DNA of 64,000 nt from Cryptomeria japonica (taxonomy: Eukaryota > Streptophyta > Pinopsida > Cupressales > Cupressaceae). Positions within the stretch are counted from its first letter, which is position 1. The number at the start of each line of letters is the position of its first letter. The translations under genes and the position numbers were made by a program. The stretch lies in assembly GCF_030272615.1 (NCBI RefSeq), contig NC_081412.1, forward strand, positions 674,062,323 to 674,126,322, given 5' to 3'. Below the pieces are notes generated by a model. The model did not search any database. It saw nothing but the letters and a program-made list of their open reading frames with translations, and was not told where the DNA came from. Positions 23,813 to 35,160 of the stretch are shown piece after piece.

Positions 23813-24058
23813 ATTGTTGCATTTCATGAGGGAGGAAAATTTATTTGGTGAGAATCTATCAATTTGAATTATAGTGGATGATGTAAGCGTTGAAATTAAA
23901 AAAAAAACAAGAAAATAAAAGAGTTAAAAATGTAAATTGTTGCATTTCATGAGGGAGGAAAATTTATTTGGTGAGAATCTATCAATTTGAATTATAGTGG
24001 ATGATGTAAGCGTTGAAATTAAAAAAAAAACAAGAAAACAAAAGAGTTAAAAATGTAA
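23813..24058 (+). repeat. Tandem duplication, 123-bp unit x2
   Basis: Unit starting ATTGTTGCATTTCATGAGGG at 23813 and again at 23936. The copies differ at about one base apart from the ends, so this duplication is young compared with its surroundings. Confidence 0.9.
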
Positions 24059-24779
24059 AACAAAGATCAAACATATAATTTTTATTTATCAATCCTACTG
24101 CAAATTGCTGAATTAATCATGCAAAAGTTTTAATCTATAACACCAAATAACCTTTGCATGACAAGAGAGAAGCAACAAAGAAGATTTTATTCCACTAATA
24201 TCAAGAATAAAATACGATACAAGAGATTCCTTGATTATATAGGCAAGAAGAGGCCATATGATTAGAAATGAACATGACATATATGTCTTAATCTTATGAC
24301 ATGAGACAACTAACTAAACAAATATTAAATGACCTAGGTAGCAACATTAAATAAAGATAAGATATGGTATCTCTTATCTTAACAACTAGGATTTCTAGAA
24401 TGCCACCTAGGACCTAAGTATTAAACTTAAGTCATGTGAAGTCCCCACTAAGAACTAGCTAGGTACGCGACCTTTACTAAGTAAAAAAACTAATACACAC
24501 CAACACAATCCTTAAGTGCAACTTAGGGAGGAACAAAAACAATGTGAAGATGTTGAAGATGGGTCTTAGCAACAAGGCCTAATGAGGTACCCATGTACAA
24601 ATGGAATACAATCTCTCACAAATAGAGAAAAGGAGAAAAACCTTGTGGGAGAAAACTCCTCTCTAAAAGAGGACTCATCAAGACTTCCCAAGGAGAAATT
24701 CCTTCACCCTAACATCAATTGCATCTAAATAGAATGAGGCAATGCTAAAGGGAAAGTGAAGATGTCTACAACCTACTAC

Positions 24780-26090
24780 TTCATAGGCAAATACTTCAAA
24801 CTAAGAACACCATCCTAGATGAGCTACTTGATGAAGTCTATGTGGATTTCAATATGCTTGGTACATTGATGCTCCACTTGGTTGTGAGAAATGTAAATAG
24901 AACTTTGATTGTCTCACCAAAGAGCAGTAAGACAATCAAAAGGAAATTCAAACTTAGTCATCAAATGTCAAAGATAAAGAACCTTATGGGTAGCCAAGAT
25001 TGCACATTAATACTCATCCTCAATCAATGACAATTTGTTGCTTGCAAGACCATGCAATTGGGTTAGAACCAAGGTAAAAGACAAAGCTATGAGTAGACTC
25101 CTAATCTTTTACATCACTAGTCTAATCTAGTAAGTGAAGCCCACAATTTGAGTTGCACTTGATGATTAGTGCCAACTGTGTAGTGCCTATATGTACCTCA
25201 TCATATTATGTTGGCTAGCTTCCAATCACTCTCATGAGGATCTTGAGAGAAATAGGAGACAAGTCTAACTGCAAAGGAATTATCCGGATGAATATGTGTC
25301 CAGTTCAAAATGTTGCCACCCATCGATACAAAGTAGCATTAACTGAAGGATTAGTGGTAGGCATGCAATCGACCATTCCAAATCTATGAATAAAAACAAG
25401 AGGATACTTCTATTAGAAGATAGAAATACGCTCTAAAGAGTGAAGAACTTGAAGAGCAAGGAAGTAATGCAAGGGGCCAAGGTCAATCATATCAAAATGC
25501 TTAATCAAAGCTTCCTAAGTATATTAAATCATTGAAGAATTGCATGTAAGAATCAAATCGTTGACATAGAGCACAAGAATTAGAGGATCCTTCCCATGTC
25601 TTCGAGCATAAATTGTGGATTGAAATGGCATTGTGTGAAACCGAAAGTAAGAAAGAAACTATCCATCTTATCATACTAGGCATGAGGCCTACATGAAACC
25701 ATACAATGAACACCAAAGCTTGCAAATTGAGATATCCAATGTAAATTGGATAGTGAAGATGGCTCAATTGTCCTTATTCTCGTCTTCTTTCAACCGATTT
25801 CACTAATTTGCATTTAATGCATTCAAAACATTTTGATTTGCAAGCTCGATGAGTCATACTTCTACTAATTCTCAAAGACCTTGGGATAATATTATGGTCT
25901 TCATCTTAATGCTCTCATATTCATAGTTCTCTCTGGTGAACAATAGAAGCTTGAATGGAATGTTGTTGCCATTTTCCATTCAAAATTTCTTGGACAAAAA
26001 TTGCTATCTCATGGTGTTTATCATAAAAGTCTATTGGAGTTTTGCCACCAATTCTAGGTTATGTTTTGTGTCCATAGGCAAATTCATATA
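24780..26090 (-). pseudogene. Copia Pol remnant (RT to RNase H end)
   Basis: Read right to left with stops and frame changes: YDKMDSFFLTFGFT (RT), LILVLYVNDLIL at about 25560-25595 (the YVDD core as YVND, consistent with one G-to-A change), EALIKHFDMIDLGPLHYFL, SNPIAWSCKQQ (RNase H), and NQSSIYISHNQVEHQCTKHI at about 24840-24900. All are copia Pol landmarks in the expected order. Sequence at 24060-24300 further left could be its 3' LTR, but boundaries are not clear. Confidence 0.8.
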
Positions 26091-26794
26091 ACATCATTTA
26101 ATGATTTAAATTTTAGATTGACATGAAAATTATAATGAGAGGAGGTAAAAGCCTAGAGTCAATTTGCCTAAGCAATAACTTTTTTATAGGAATGGTAGAA
26201 TATTTAAAACATATATTAGTTTAAAACGTTTATATCTTAATTATAAAATATAGACAGTTTTTATATTAAAAAAGACAAAAATCTTTAGCTTGAGCAATTA
26301 ATGCAAACTCACATGTTTTTGTAGGTGTGACAACTTAAAAGTCACCATAATAATTAAAGACTAACAAGAAGCCAAAACTCTAGCAAAAACTAAAATTCTT
26401 CATCATTCTTGAATTATATTATTTTAGAAAATAATAATATATATATCTTATATTTGTATAAATTTTTACTTAAAAATTAACTATTTTTTATTTTTCATAT
26501 ATATAAGTTTTAATAATTTATTGTAAACCTTTACTAATATATAACATAGTTTTTTCTCCTAGTAACCCTCATTAAGGTTAGTCCCGTCGTAATGAAGGTT
26601 AGACATACGAGTTTTTGGAATGGTGGAATATTATTTTACTTTATTTTTAAATTCTTAAATTTCATACAAACATTAGAACAAAGGAAATATTATATGATCT
26701 TTGGATCTTTAGTAATTACACAACACACAAATATATGCATTTTTCCATTATATAAATATTGGAAAGTCATTGTTTACTTGTCTTTGTTACCCAT

Positions 26795-26825
26795 ATATAT
26801 ATATGTATAAATATATATATAGGAA
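26795..26825 (+). promoter_or_regulatory. Possible TATA region of TNL-B
   Basis: TATATATATATGTATAAATA lies about 100-130 bases upstream of the proposed TNL-B ATG at 26924, a plausible core-promoter distance. The whole neighbourhood is AT-rich, so this is weak. Confidence 0.3.
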
Positions 26826-27079
26826 AGTCGTTGCATACTTGTCTTCATTGACCTCTTATCCATGCACGCTCATGATCTCCCACCATTTCATTTTGTGAAG
26901 AAATATTAGCAAAATACCTCCCAATGGATCACATCGACACCACTCAATTAAAGAAATTAAGCAGAGGAGAATATTCTCAAGCTCGGCGTTCCATTGGGGA
27001 GACTACAAATTTACGCACAACTGAGTTCTCCCAGCCCAACAAACCAATTCGCAGGTGAGATACATTTTATTTGCACCAT

Positions 27080-28640
27080 AAAGAAATAAAAAAATAGACA
27101 GAAATTGCTACATAGCAATAAACACAAAATTGTTTCAAAAAGCAGATAAAAATTTATTTTCATTCAAAAACTGAAATACAAAACACTTCTTGATCGTATG
27201 ATCAAGGATCAATGATCAAATGATCAAAGACAAAGATTTCATTACAATTTACCTCTTTATATAGAAGTCTTTGGCACATGAATGTCAGCTAAAAATAAAA
27301 AATCAAACATGCAGTTAAAATATTGATCTGAAATTAAGGCTAAATAAAATTGTGCTTAATTTAAATTACAGTTTTTTCCCGATTGCAACAGAATTGCATG
27401 GTTATGTTTTTTTACCGTTGAAATTACAAAAGCTAATTTCACTTAATCCTTTGCACAATTTAATAATGTTAAATAATAACTTAAAGAATAAATTAAAAAT
27501 GAAACGAATAAAAGAGAATTAGAAGATAGAAGTGAGATCACGAGCTTGATAATGGAGCTTTGACAAAATCTGCATCAAACAGCTCACAATCTCTCACACT
27601 TTTTTTACAATTCTTGGTGCATAGTAACACTTTGCAATCTCCTCTTAGCAATTCTCCACCTTCAAAAGCATGAAAATTCTCCCAAGTTATCACCACTTCA
27701 ATCCCTCTTCCATCCTACACTACCCCCTTTTTATACAAGAAAATTGCTCAAATTGGTATAAAACCAATTGATTTTGCAAAATCACCTTATCTCTCCATTT
27801 TTATATATAAAATCTTGAAAAATCTCCTCTTAACAAATACAATAAATCTTGTTTAACATTAACCTCTCAATTTATTTTAAAACAATATATTATTTAAGCC
27901 TTTATGGAGGTTATCTGTTGTTTTACATTTGAGAATTTATTTTTGTACTAAATAAGGTTTTTTTTATCCCCTTATTAATAGGGGAAGGAGATTTTAAAAT
28001 GTTTTTGAAATCTTTCAAAAGCCATTTAAATAGCCTCAAATATTCTCCTAATAAAATGGGCCTATAAAACTTTATGTTTAGGAGAATTAAATCTTATTTA
28101 AAGATTTATGTAAACCGAGGGATTTTCCTTTTATCATAAAGAATGGTAAGGCAAGAGGATTTTAAGGCATGGGTTAAGGGATTAAATCCCACCAAGTCCT
28201 CCTTAATTTATTTATTTTAAACCATATATTTTTTTTCTTTTAATAATTATGGTTTAATCCATATTTGTGCCAACTCACTACTCTTGCCATGTCATATGCC
28301 ACATGTCCTACCAAGTGTCACATTTTGGTGATGCCACATCATCATTTTGACCAAAACTTTGACTGGTCATAACTTCTACATACGGACTCCTCTTGAGCCC
28401 GTTCAAGTTGTGTTAGAACCGTGTCGGCGAGCCTTACACAATGATGCCATTTTCGTGAGATTTTGAAACTGAATTTTTTAGGTTTTTCTAGATCCACCTG
28501 GATCAAATCTTGATGTAAATTTTATTTTTAGAGCTCTTATTTTAATTCTTACAAACTAGAATTATTTTCATTAAGTGGAAGAAATTATCAATATTCTATT
28601 TTTATCTCATACAATGAAATGCAATTCAAATTACAATTGT
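27080..28640 (-). mobile_element. Interrupted solo LTR in TNL-B intron 1
   Basis: 27080-27327 and 28505-28640 together match the ~400 bp LTR of the element at 3928-5500 (GCTACATAGCAATAAACAC; CTCTTTATATAGAAGTCTTT; TTTTATCTCATACAATG). No internal region or second LTR is present. The last ~25 bases of the LTR are not recognisable. It accounts for most of the unusually long first intron. Confidence 0.8.
27328..28504. mobile_element. Unclassified 1.18 kb insertion inside the solo LTR
   Basis: The LTR is split at AAATATTGAT (27318-27327), and AAATCTTGAT (28505-28514) repeats this with one mismatch. This suggests a 9-10 base target duplication, the size expected for Mutator-like elements. The ends (CTGAAATTAAGGC and CACCTGGATC) do not form an obvious inverted repeat, and no protein is readable. 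It could instead be a retroposed or non-TIR element. Confidence 0.55.
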
Positions 28641-30562
28641 GTGCCAACATGCCATATGAATTCAATTTTAAAACTCTCACGTTATTTCGCTTAACAGTGA
28701 CCATGAACAGAAGCTTTTGGCTAAAGAAGTATTTCTCAGTGACAACGGTAAGCAGAAAAAATTTGTTATGCAGCTAAATAGAGACCTTGCAAACCACGGC
28801 GTTTCCTGCTTCTTTGATCAAGATCGTGAAAGTTTGCCATTGGGAGAAGATTTCCCCTCCCGTATATTCGAAGCCGGTAAGACATGCAAAGTAGCAGTTT
28901 TTCTCCTGTCGAAGGATTTCCTCGAATCAGAGTGGCCCATGCTGGAACTCTCTGCTTGTGTGGAAGCGAGAGACAGAACCCGTACAAATCCCAATCTCAA
29001 AATTTTACCCTTGTTCTTCCAGATTTAACCAGATGCTCTTAAAGACACGAAGGTAGACAATGAAAAGTGGAAACAGTTGAAGATTTCTGGGGAAAAGCAA
29101 GCCGAATGGCTCCGAGATTTGGAACTAATACGGCGAATTAATGGGATAAATTTCAGGGAAAATGATGATGAAGTGAAGTTTAGAGATGATATTGTGAAGG
29201 AAATCTGGCATATACTTCCAACACCCTCACCAAGGTATCCTGTCCGTTGTATGCAAGGACAAGAACGAATGTGTCAGGTGAAAACACTTCATTAAGTTCT
29301 TTTGCTTTTATCAAGCATATATTCATTGAGTTTATTTATTTATTATATTTATTGGCTGCAGGAGGTTGCAGATTTCTTCAAATCTGTCCAGTCCGTCAAA
29401 AAGGGAACCAGTATTGCAGGATTGTATGGAATACCGGGCCAGGGAAAAACTACACTTGCCAAGGCTTTCTGCAACTTCAAAATGGGGGATTTCGAAGGTA
29501 AAGTATGCCATCTGGAATTTTCTAGAGGCGATTCATTTGAAAGAACAAAACTTGCCCTGCAATATCTCACTCGCTGCCCTCAGTTGATTCTTCAAACACT
29601 GACAGACCGAGATCAGGTGAGCAATTTCATATGTTCTAATTTTGTTTGCCAGGATGTTCTTTCCCTTTCCATATAGAATTCTATTTACAGTTCCACTGTT
29701 ATGTAAATGACTCTAAACAAAGAATCTTGAACAAGATTTGTAAGTATTCTGCATTTTTTAATATGGCTCACAGGCACAAGTTGAGTTGTATAGACGACTG
29801 AAGGGCCAAAGGGTATTGTTGGTTCTCGACAATGTCACAGAAGAAAGTATTGACGAAGTAACGGATTATCTTAAGGAAGAGTTGGGAGAAAACAGCTGCA
29901 TCCTTTTGAGCGCTCGGAGTGTAGATGTTCTAGAAATGCATTTCAAGATAGGTAAGCGGTCATGCATGCGCGTCCCAAGGCTTGAAGAGGACGAGGCCAT
30001 AGAAATCTTGTTGGAAAAGGCACCTATAGATGTGTCAACGATGGGGGCAGAGGAAAAAGCTTTTGCTGTCAAGTGTGCAGACAGATTTTTGTTCGAAGAG
30101 GTCGGTCGGAGAGGTCAAACATTTCATCCGTTAGCCTTAAAGGCTTTCGGCGGCCACCTCTTCAGTAAATATGGTCCGCATTTGTCAAAGTGGGCTGGTG
30201 AGATAGAAGGCTGGATAAACCGATCTAGTTATGGTTTGGATGATTTGTTGGCTGTGCTGGGCAAAGCTTTTGATAGCACGCGTCCCGAATATCGCACCAT
30301 ATTCATGCTTCTCACCCTATATATGCCGACTCGTATGTCTCCCCACAAAGTTACTGAGTGGTTGGCAATGGTTCTAAACAAAGAGATCTCATTTATTGAG
30401 AAAGCAGTGAGTTTGAATATTTGCTTTTAAAACTTTTTAGTTTATGATTGTGGTACGTTTGATTGAAATTCCGCTGAATGCTTAATTTATATGTGGTTTC
30501 AGGTTGAGGATTTATGTAAAAAGGCTCTTATTGAAGAATTTGCATCTAAAATTCGCATACAT

Positions 30563-30675
30563 GATCTATATATTGAATTCGCACAAATGAAATGATCTAT
30601 ATATTGAATTCGCACAAAGCAAAGCAAATGAAATGATCCATATATTGAATTCGCACAAAGCAAAGCAAATGAAAT
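30563..30675 (+). repeat. Local triplication at the MHD-like motif of TNL-B
   Basis: Three copies of GATCTATATATTGAATTCGC-type sequence start at 30563 (31 bases), 30594 (41 bases) and 30635 (41 bases). TNL-A has a single copy. The first two units add 72 bases, a multiple of three, so the frame after the third copy is unchanged, but the first junction introduces in-frame TGA codons. Confidence 0.9.
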
Positions 30676-32236
30676 GGCGAGATGGCTGTGGTGGAAGGGC
30701 GACCCATGTAGTACACGTGGGTTAATATCACAGCACAATGCAGGTTTTGAATCGGCTAAGTTGGAGCAGTGCAAGCATCGAAGACGGTCCCAGATCGCCC
30801 CCCACGACCTTCAAAATCTGTTGGTGCTTCAGCTTGTAGGTGTGCAGAATATGAGAAAGCTTGACTTGGGCGGGATGCGTCGTCTCAGAAGTATTATTAT
30901 ACACAAATGCATAGACTTGACTATGCTTGAAGGTATGGAGAAATTGCAACAGCTGGCGTGGCTTCAGATAAGCGAGGTAAATACAATGTTTAAACTTCCG
31001 GTGCTAAGCAGCCTCGAAGGCTTACAACATCTTGAGATTGACATTGCAGGCAGGCAGGTGGTCAATCGGCTGGGAGATCTTAGCGGCTGTGTTTTTCTGA
31101 GAGAGATTAAGGTTCGTTGTCCATCCCTCTTGGACTTCCCAAGATTGAATGGTTTGCCGCATTTGGAGAAAGTGGAATTTAGTGCGTGTGATAAAGTGAA
31201 GGGGCCTCTCGACTGTAAAGAATGTGTGGAGCTTCAAAGTATTGTCATCGACAGTTGCTCCAAGATGGCTTCGTTACCGCTCCTGGTTGGATGTAAGAAA
31301 CTATCCAAAATTGTATTGTGGGAATGTGATGCAGTGAAGGCATGCCCAGATATAGACGTGCCAAGTGCTTTGAAGACGCTAGAGTTGTTTGTTTCATCAA
31401 AAGCTGCTACGTCGCCCCAAAGTTTAGAGTCTTGTTACACACTACAAATTCTTAAACTATGCAATATGGTTGAACTAAGGGAACTTCCCAGTTTCAGACT
31501 TCTATCAAATTTGACTGTGCTCAAACTTGACAAGTGTGGTATAAGGGAGCCACCAGACCTAACATGTTGTGTCTTGTTGGAGGATGTTTACTTTTTCACG
31601 CTGATGCATTTAAAAAGGTTTCCTAACTTCTCACTATTGAGGAGTTTAAAGAAGTTAACTCTTTATGATTGCTGGAGGGTTGAAGATCCTCCTGATATTA
31701 GTGGCTGCCATGAATTACAGGTATTCCATCTAGTCTATAACGACAATATGAAAGGACTTCCAAACATGGGAGATTTCCAACGGTTGGAGGAAATCAAATT
31801 GAGTTGGCATTCTTATAAGGAAATTGATGTCGATAGTTCTGAATTCCATGTGGATCTTCAACCTTATGAGGATCTTCAATCTCGTCTGGAGCACTTTAAA
31901 GACAAAAAACTTCTCGAACTTAAGTGATGTAAGCATACCAGGAGCATTGAAAGAGTGGCAGTGGCTAAAGAACCAGACAATACTGGGGAAAAGGTATGTC
32001 CGTGGGGGAAAGACCTATTATTCTATTACAGCTACGTATGAATTGCGGAAGCGAAGCCAGTTTTCAGAAAAAGTATTGGTCGAAACTATTGGAAGGGCAA
32101 ATTTTGAACGCGCTGCATTCAAATATTCAAATTTATTTTATAGAACAGAATTGATGTATACGGTAAAGCAGTCAATAGTTGGGCAGTGTTCTATGGTTCT
32201 TATAATATTTGTGGTTGTAGTGTGTACGTTGTTAGC

Positions 32237-32480
32237 AAGGGGAGAATGGTTAAGGGATCGTATTGTTGATATAAGCAGGGGAGAATGGTTAAGTTATTCT
32301 ATTGAATGGTTAAGGGATCATATTGTTAATATAAGCAGGGGAGAATGTTGAAGGGATTGTATTGAATGGTTAAGCGATCGTCCTGTTGATATAAGCAGGG
32401 CAGAATGGTTAAGAGGTCGTCTTGTTGATATAAGCCGGGCAGAATGGTTACTGTTAAGGGATATAAGCACCGGAGAATGG
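32237..32480 (+). repeat. Tandem repeat in the TNL-B tail, coding W-L-R-D units
   Basis: Six imperfect copies of a unit built on GGGGAGAATGGTTAAGGGAT and CGTATTGTTGATATAAGCA, about 39-60 bases each. In the TNL-B frame these encode GEWLRDRIVDISR, GEWLSYSIEWLRDHIVNISR, AEWLRGRLVDISR and AEWLLLRDIST. A one-position GT/TG rearrangement in the third unit makes TGA at 32349. Confidence 0.85.
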
Positions 32481-32669
32481 TCAAAGTTTTTTTTAATAAT
32501 AATAATATCTATAACATTGATCCTTAAAGTAGAACGGAGATTGCGAGTTGGGGTAGAATATAGATTGCTATATATTCGTCTTCAACTTGCTTTTATAATA
32601 TTTGGATGGGTGTCGATAATATTTAGATGGGTGCTATCAGGTTCGCTACTTATATACTGGTGTAATTGA

Positions 32670-33110
32670 AAGAGATTCAGGTGTGCAGGCAAATAAGAAA
32701 ATAGAGTATTTAAAATAAGAGGAAAAAAAGTTAAAAAGAAAGAAGAAGCTAGAGCACAAAAACCAGAGCATAAACAAAAACATGCTATACAATGTAATAG
32801 ATAGTTGCAACGACACTAGTGCTATTAATGTCAGTGAAGATTACAAATGCAGACATAGATACAAAGCTCTGTAGAGGTCTCTAATTTGTTATGATAATGA
32901 TAATCAAATTCTTACATTAGTCCTTGTTTTATAATTACAGAAGGGCAGTTCATAAACTTGCAGTGCAAGGCAAGTAAAGAATCAGATTGCAAGCGGTAGA
33001 AGAAGTGGATAAGGATGCCACTTTGCAAACGAGGCAATGTTAAAAGGATTAAGACGGTTCTTAATGACATTTGGCGGGAAGTTTCCAGTAAGCTGGTGAA
33101 CAGACGGTGT
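32670..33110. other. No gene seen between TNL-B and the copia remnant
   Basis: AT-rich with purine-rich stretches (for example 32695-32760). It may contain the TNL-B 3' end and part of a copia LTR: on the minus strand, AAGGGGAGAATAATAG near 33129-33145 looks like a polypurine tract with the LTR expected to its left. Confidence 0.4.
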
Positions 33111-34140
33111 TCGTCCTAAGCATTGCTGCTATTATTCTCCCCTTAGTGTAATAAATCACCGATATTTGCAAAAAAATTCTTTGAAATTGCTTTTGTAAAC
33201 ACATCTGCTAGCTAATCATTAGTTTTGCAAAATTGTAGTTCAATATGTCCATCTGCCACAAGATTGCTGATGAAATGATGTCGGATATCTATAGGCTTAG
33301 TTCGACTATGGAAAATAGATTCTTTGTTATAGAAATAGTAGAATTATTGTCATAGTAAACATTTGTGGGTTTATTTTATTCTTGCTTCAAATCTGCGAGT
33401 ATTCTCCTCAACAAAATTGCTTGACATGTTGTAAATGTTGCTAGAATGTACTCTGCTTCCATTGACAATAGTGATATTGTTGATTCTTTCTTTGAACACC
33501 AAGAAATTGTGCCTGATCCCAAGCTGAATACATATCTTGATGTACTTTTTCTGTTGTTAATAGATCTTGCCCAATGACTGTCTATATATCCAACCAATCT
33601 AAAGTTGTCTATTGGTGTATAAAAAATGTCTTGTACCATGAACATACCCAAGTATCCTCTTTATTACGCAGAAGTAGATCTTACTTGGATTGTGCATAAA
33701 TCTTGATACTACAGTGACCGCATACATGATGTCAGGTCTAGTTATAGTAAGATACAGAAGGCTGCCAGCAAAACCTCTATATAGTTTTGTATCTATCTTT
33801 TTAGTATCATCATCTTTGGTCAACTTTACATTTATATCCAAAGGTGTATTTGATTGTTTGCAATTCTTCATTCTAAATTTATCAAGAAAATCAGTTATAT
33901 ACTTTTCTCATAAAATAAAAACCCCATCACTAAATTTCTTGACTTCTATTCTTAGAAAGTAAAGCATCAAACCCTAATCAGTCATTTCAAATTCACTCTT
34001 CATGGCTTTCCTGAATTCTTCTATTAACACTTCACCATTGCTATTGTAAATGAGATCATCAACATATAAGAAAATTATAAGTAAATCATTGGTACCTTTG
34101 GACTTAATATAAAGTATAGGTTCACTTTTGCTCCTTTTCA
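33111..34140 (-). pseudogene. Copia Pol remnant (RT and RNase H)
   Basis: Read right to left: FLYVDDLIYNSNGEVLIEEF (RT core, about 34020-34080), GLMLYFLRIEV, NCKQSNTPLDINVKLTKDD, YLTITRPDIMYAVTVVSRF, LVGYIDSHWARSINNRKST (RNase H), ISLLSMEAEYI, YYDNNSTISITKN, HSRTKPIDIRHHFISNLV and LADVFTKAIS near 33190. A TAG replaces the Gln normally found before LADVFTK. The order is canonical for copia Pol, and the frame is broken several times. Confidence 0.85.
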
Positions 34141-34514
34141 ATTCATTCTTTTAAAAATAATCACCTACCTTCACTATCTTTGCTTGAAGTATCTTCCTTT
34201 TGCTTCCAATTTGAGAACTTTTGAACTTCGTTATTGCATTCTACCACTCTTGAACATAATTTTTGCATTCACAGCTCTCTAAGACTGCCGCTCATGTTTA
34301 GCTCTACATATTCTATACATTGCCATTTCTTCATTACATTGATATCTAAAAGCATTATTGCCATTACACAAAAATGCCATCATTTCTTTGGAGCCACTTG
34401 TTGCTTCTTTGTCAAATACTTGTAGGCTACTTGGCTTCTATTCTTGAGGAGTGGTAACTATTAAAAGTTTATTGAGCATATTATCTTATTGTTATTGATA
34501 GCATATTATTTATT
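34141..34514. other. No gene seen
   Basis: No recognisable domain. The sequence lies between copia Pol and the subtilase fragment and may belong to the upstream part of the copia element. Confidence 0.4.
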
Positions 34515-35160
34515 TTATCTTTTATGTCTATTATTGATATCCTTATCATAGTTGTATGTGGTGGGAACACTGAAGTGGGGGTTTGAAAGAGGCAATGTAC
34601 TTTTGAATTTTACACTATAGTTAACAACATCCAAGAGCTTTTTTAAATTTAACATTTGTGGTTCCATGCTTATAGTGATGCTAGCAGGGTCCTTCATAGT
34701 CACTTGGTACACTAAATTAACCTTTGCACCCACATATGTCACAAATTTTCTCTTTACCTAAACCAAATTGGTCCTTAAATTTATTAGAATAGAAAGGGAT
34801 GTATAGTTGGGATCAATGAATTCTAAAGTAGAATTGACATAGGAAACTTACTCTTTTCTAAAAAGAGCGATTTATTGTTCTATGTAGTTGAGAGAGTAGA
34901 GGAAAGTGATTTAATATTGAGGAGCCATGTCATAGACAAGTCTAGGGTCTACCACAACATTTGGATCCATGTGACCTATGCCCAACATAAAGCAATTGGC
35001 TGCTCTAATTGTATGTGATTCCTTGATTGGTGTATCTACACTGTTAAACAAGTAGGATGGCATCATGATGGAAAAGTTGATGGTGGTAGGGTTCCATGTA
35101 AAATGTATGGCTTTTATTAGCATTGTTATGCTATTGATGTGAGGGTGTTGGGATTAAGGT
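34515..35160 (-). pseudogene. Subtilisin-like protease (subtilase) 3' fragment
   Basis: Read right to left: HPHINSITMLIKAIHFTWNP matches the segment after the catalytic-Ser GTSM motif of plant subtilases (CPHVSGIAALLKAIHP type). Then come CFMLGIGHMDPNVVVDPRLV and YDMAPQY (the GAGHVxPxxAxDPGLVYD motif). After a stop, the C-terminal fibronectin III-like domain follows (VTYVGAKVNLVYQVTMKDPA; VEPQMLNL-type sequence). The catalytic Asp, His and Ser regions are absent or unreadable. Intact relatives are secreted serine proteases. It is a broken 3' piece, perhaps captured by or left beside retroelements. Confidence 0.8.

Larger units (their letters stand above)
26924..32669 (+). pseudogene. TNL-B: TIR-NBS-LRR gene with W-L-R-D repeat and hydrophobic tail, disrupted
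   Basis: Proposed exons: 26924-27054 (43 codons from ATG, donor CGCAG/GTGAG), 28698-29277 (TIR), 29362-29616 (P-loop), 29774-30406 (NB-ARC), 30503-32669 (LRR and tail). Phases agree across all four introns. Landmarks: TIR (EVFLSDNGKQKKFV; VAVFLLSKDFLESEWPMLEL), P-loop GIPGQGKTTLAKA, kinase-2 VLLVLDNVTEE, RNBS-B-like SCILLSARS, GLPL-like HPLALKAFGGHL, MHD-like KIRIHDLYIEF, then about a dozen LRRs from 30780 to 31800. The family are intracellular immune receptors whose TIR domain has NADase activity. Lesions: TAA at 29026-29028 where TNL-A has TCA; a triplicated segment at 30563-30675 with stops; a one-base frameshift in A6 at 31904-31909; TGA at 32349-32351. After the LRR, the restored frame continues to TGA at 32667, about 1,230 codons in all. 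Probably a pseudogene; a 153-residue TIR-only product is the only long piece translatable from the first ATG. Confidence 0.88.

Noticed and set aside
26795-26825. Confident promoter call
   Set aside because: AT-rich background makes TATA-like strings common; kept only as a weak feature.
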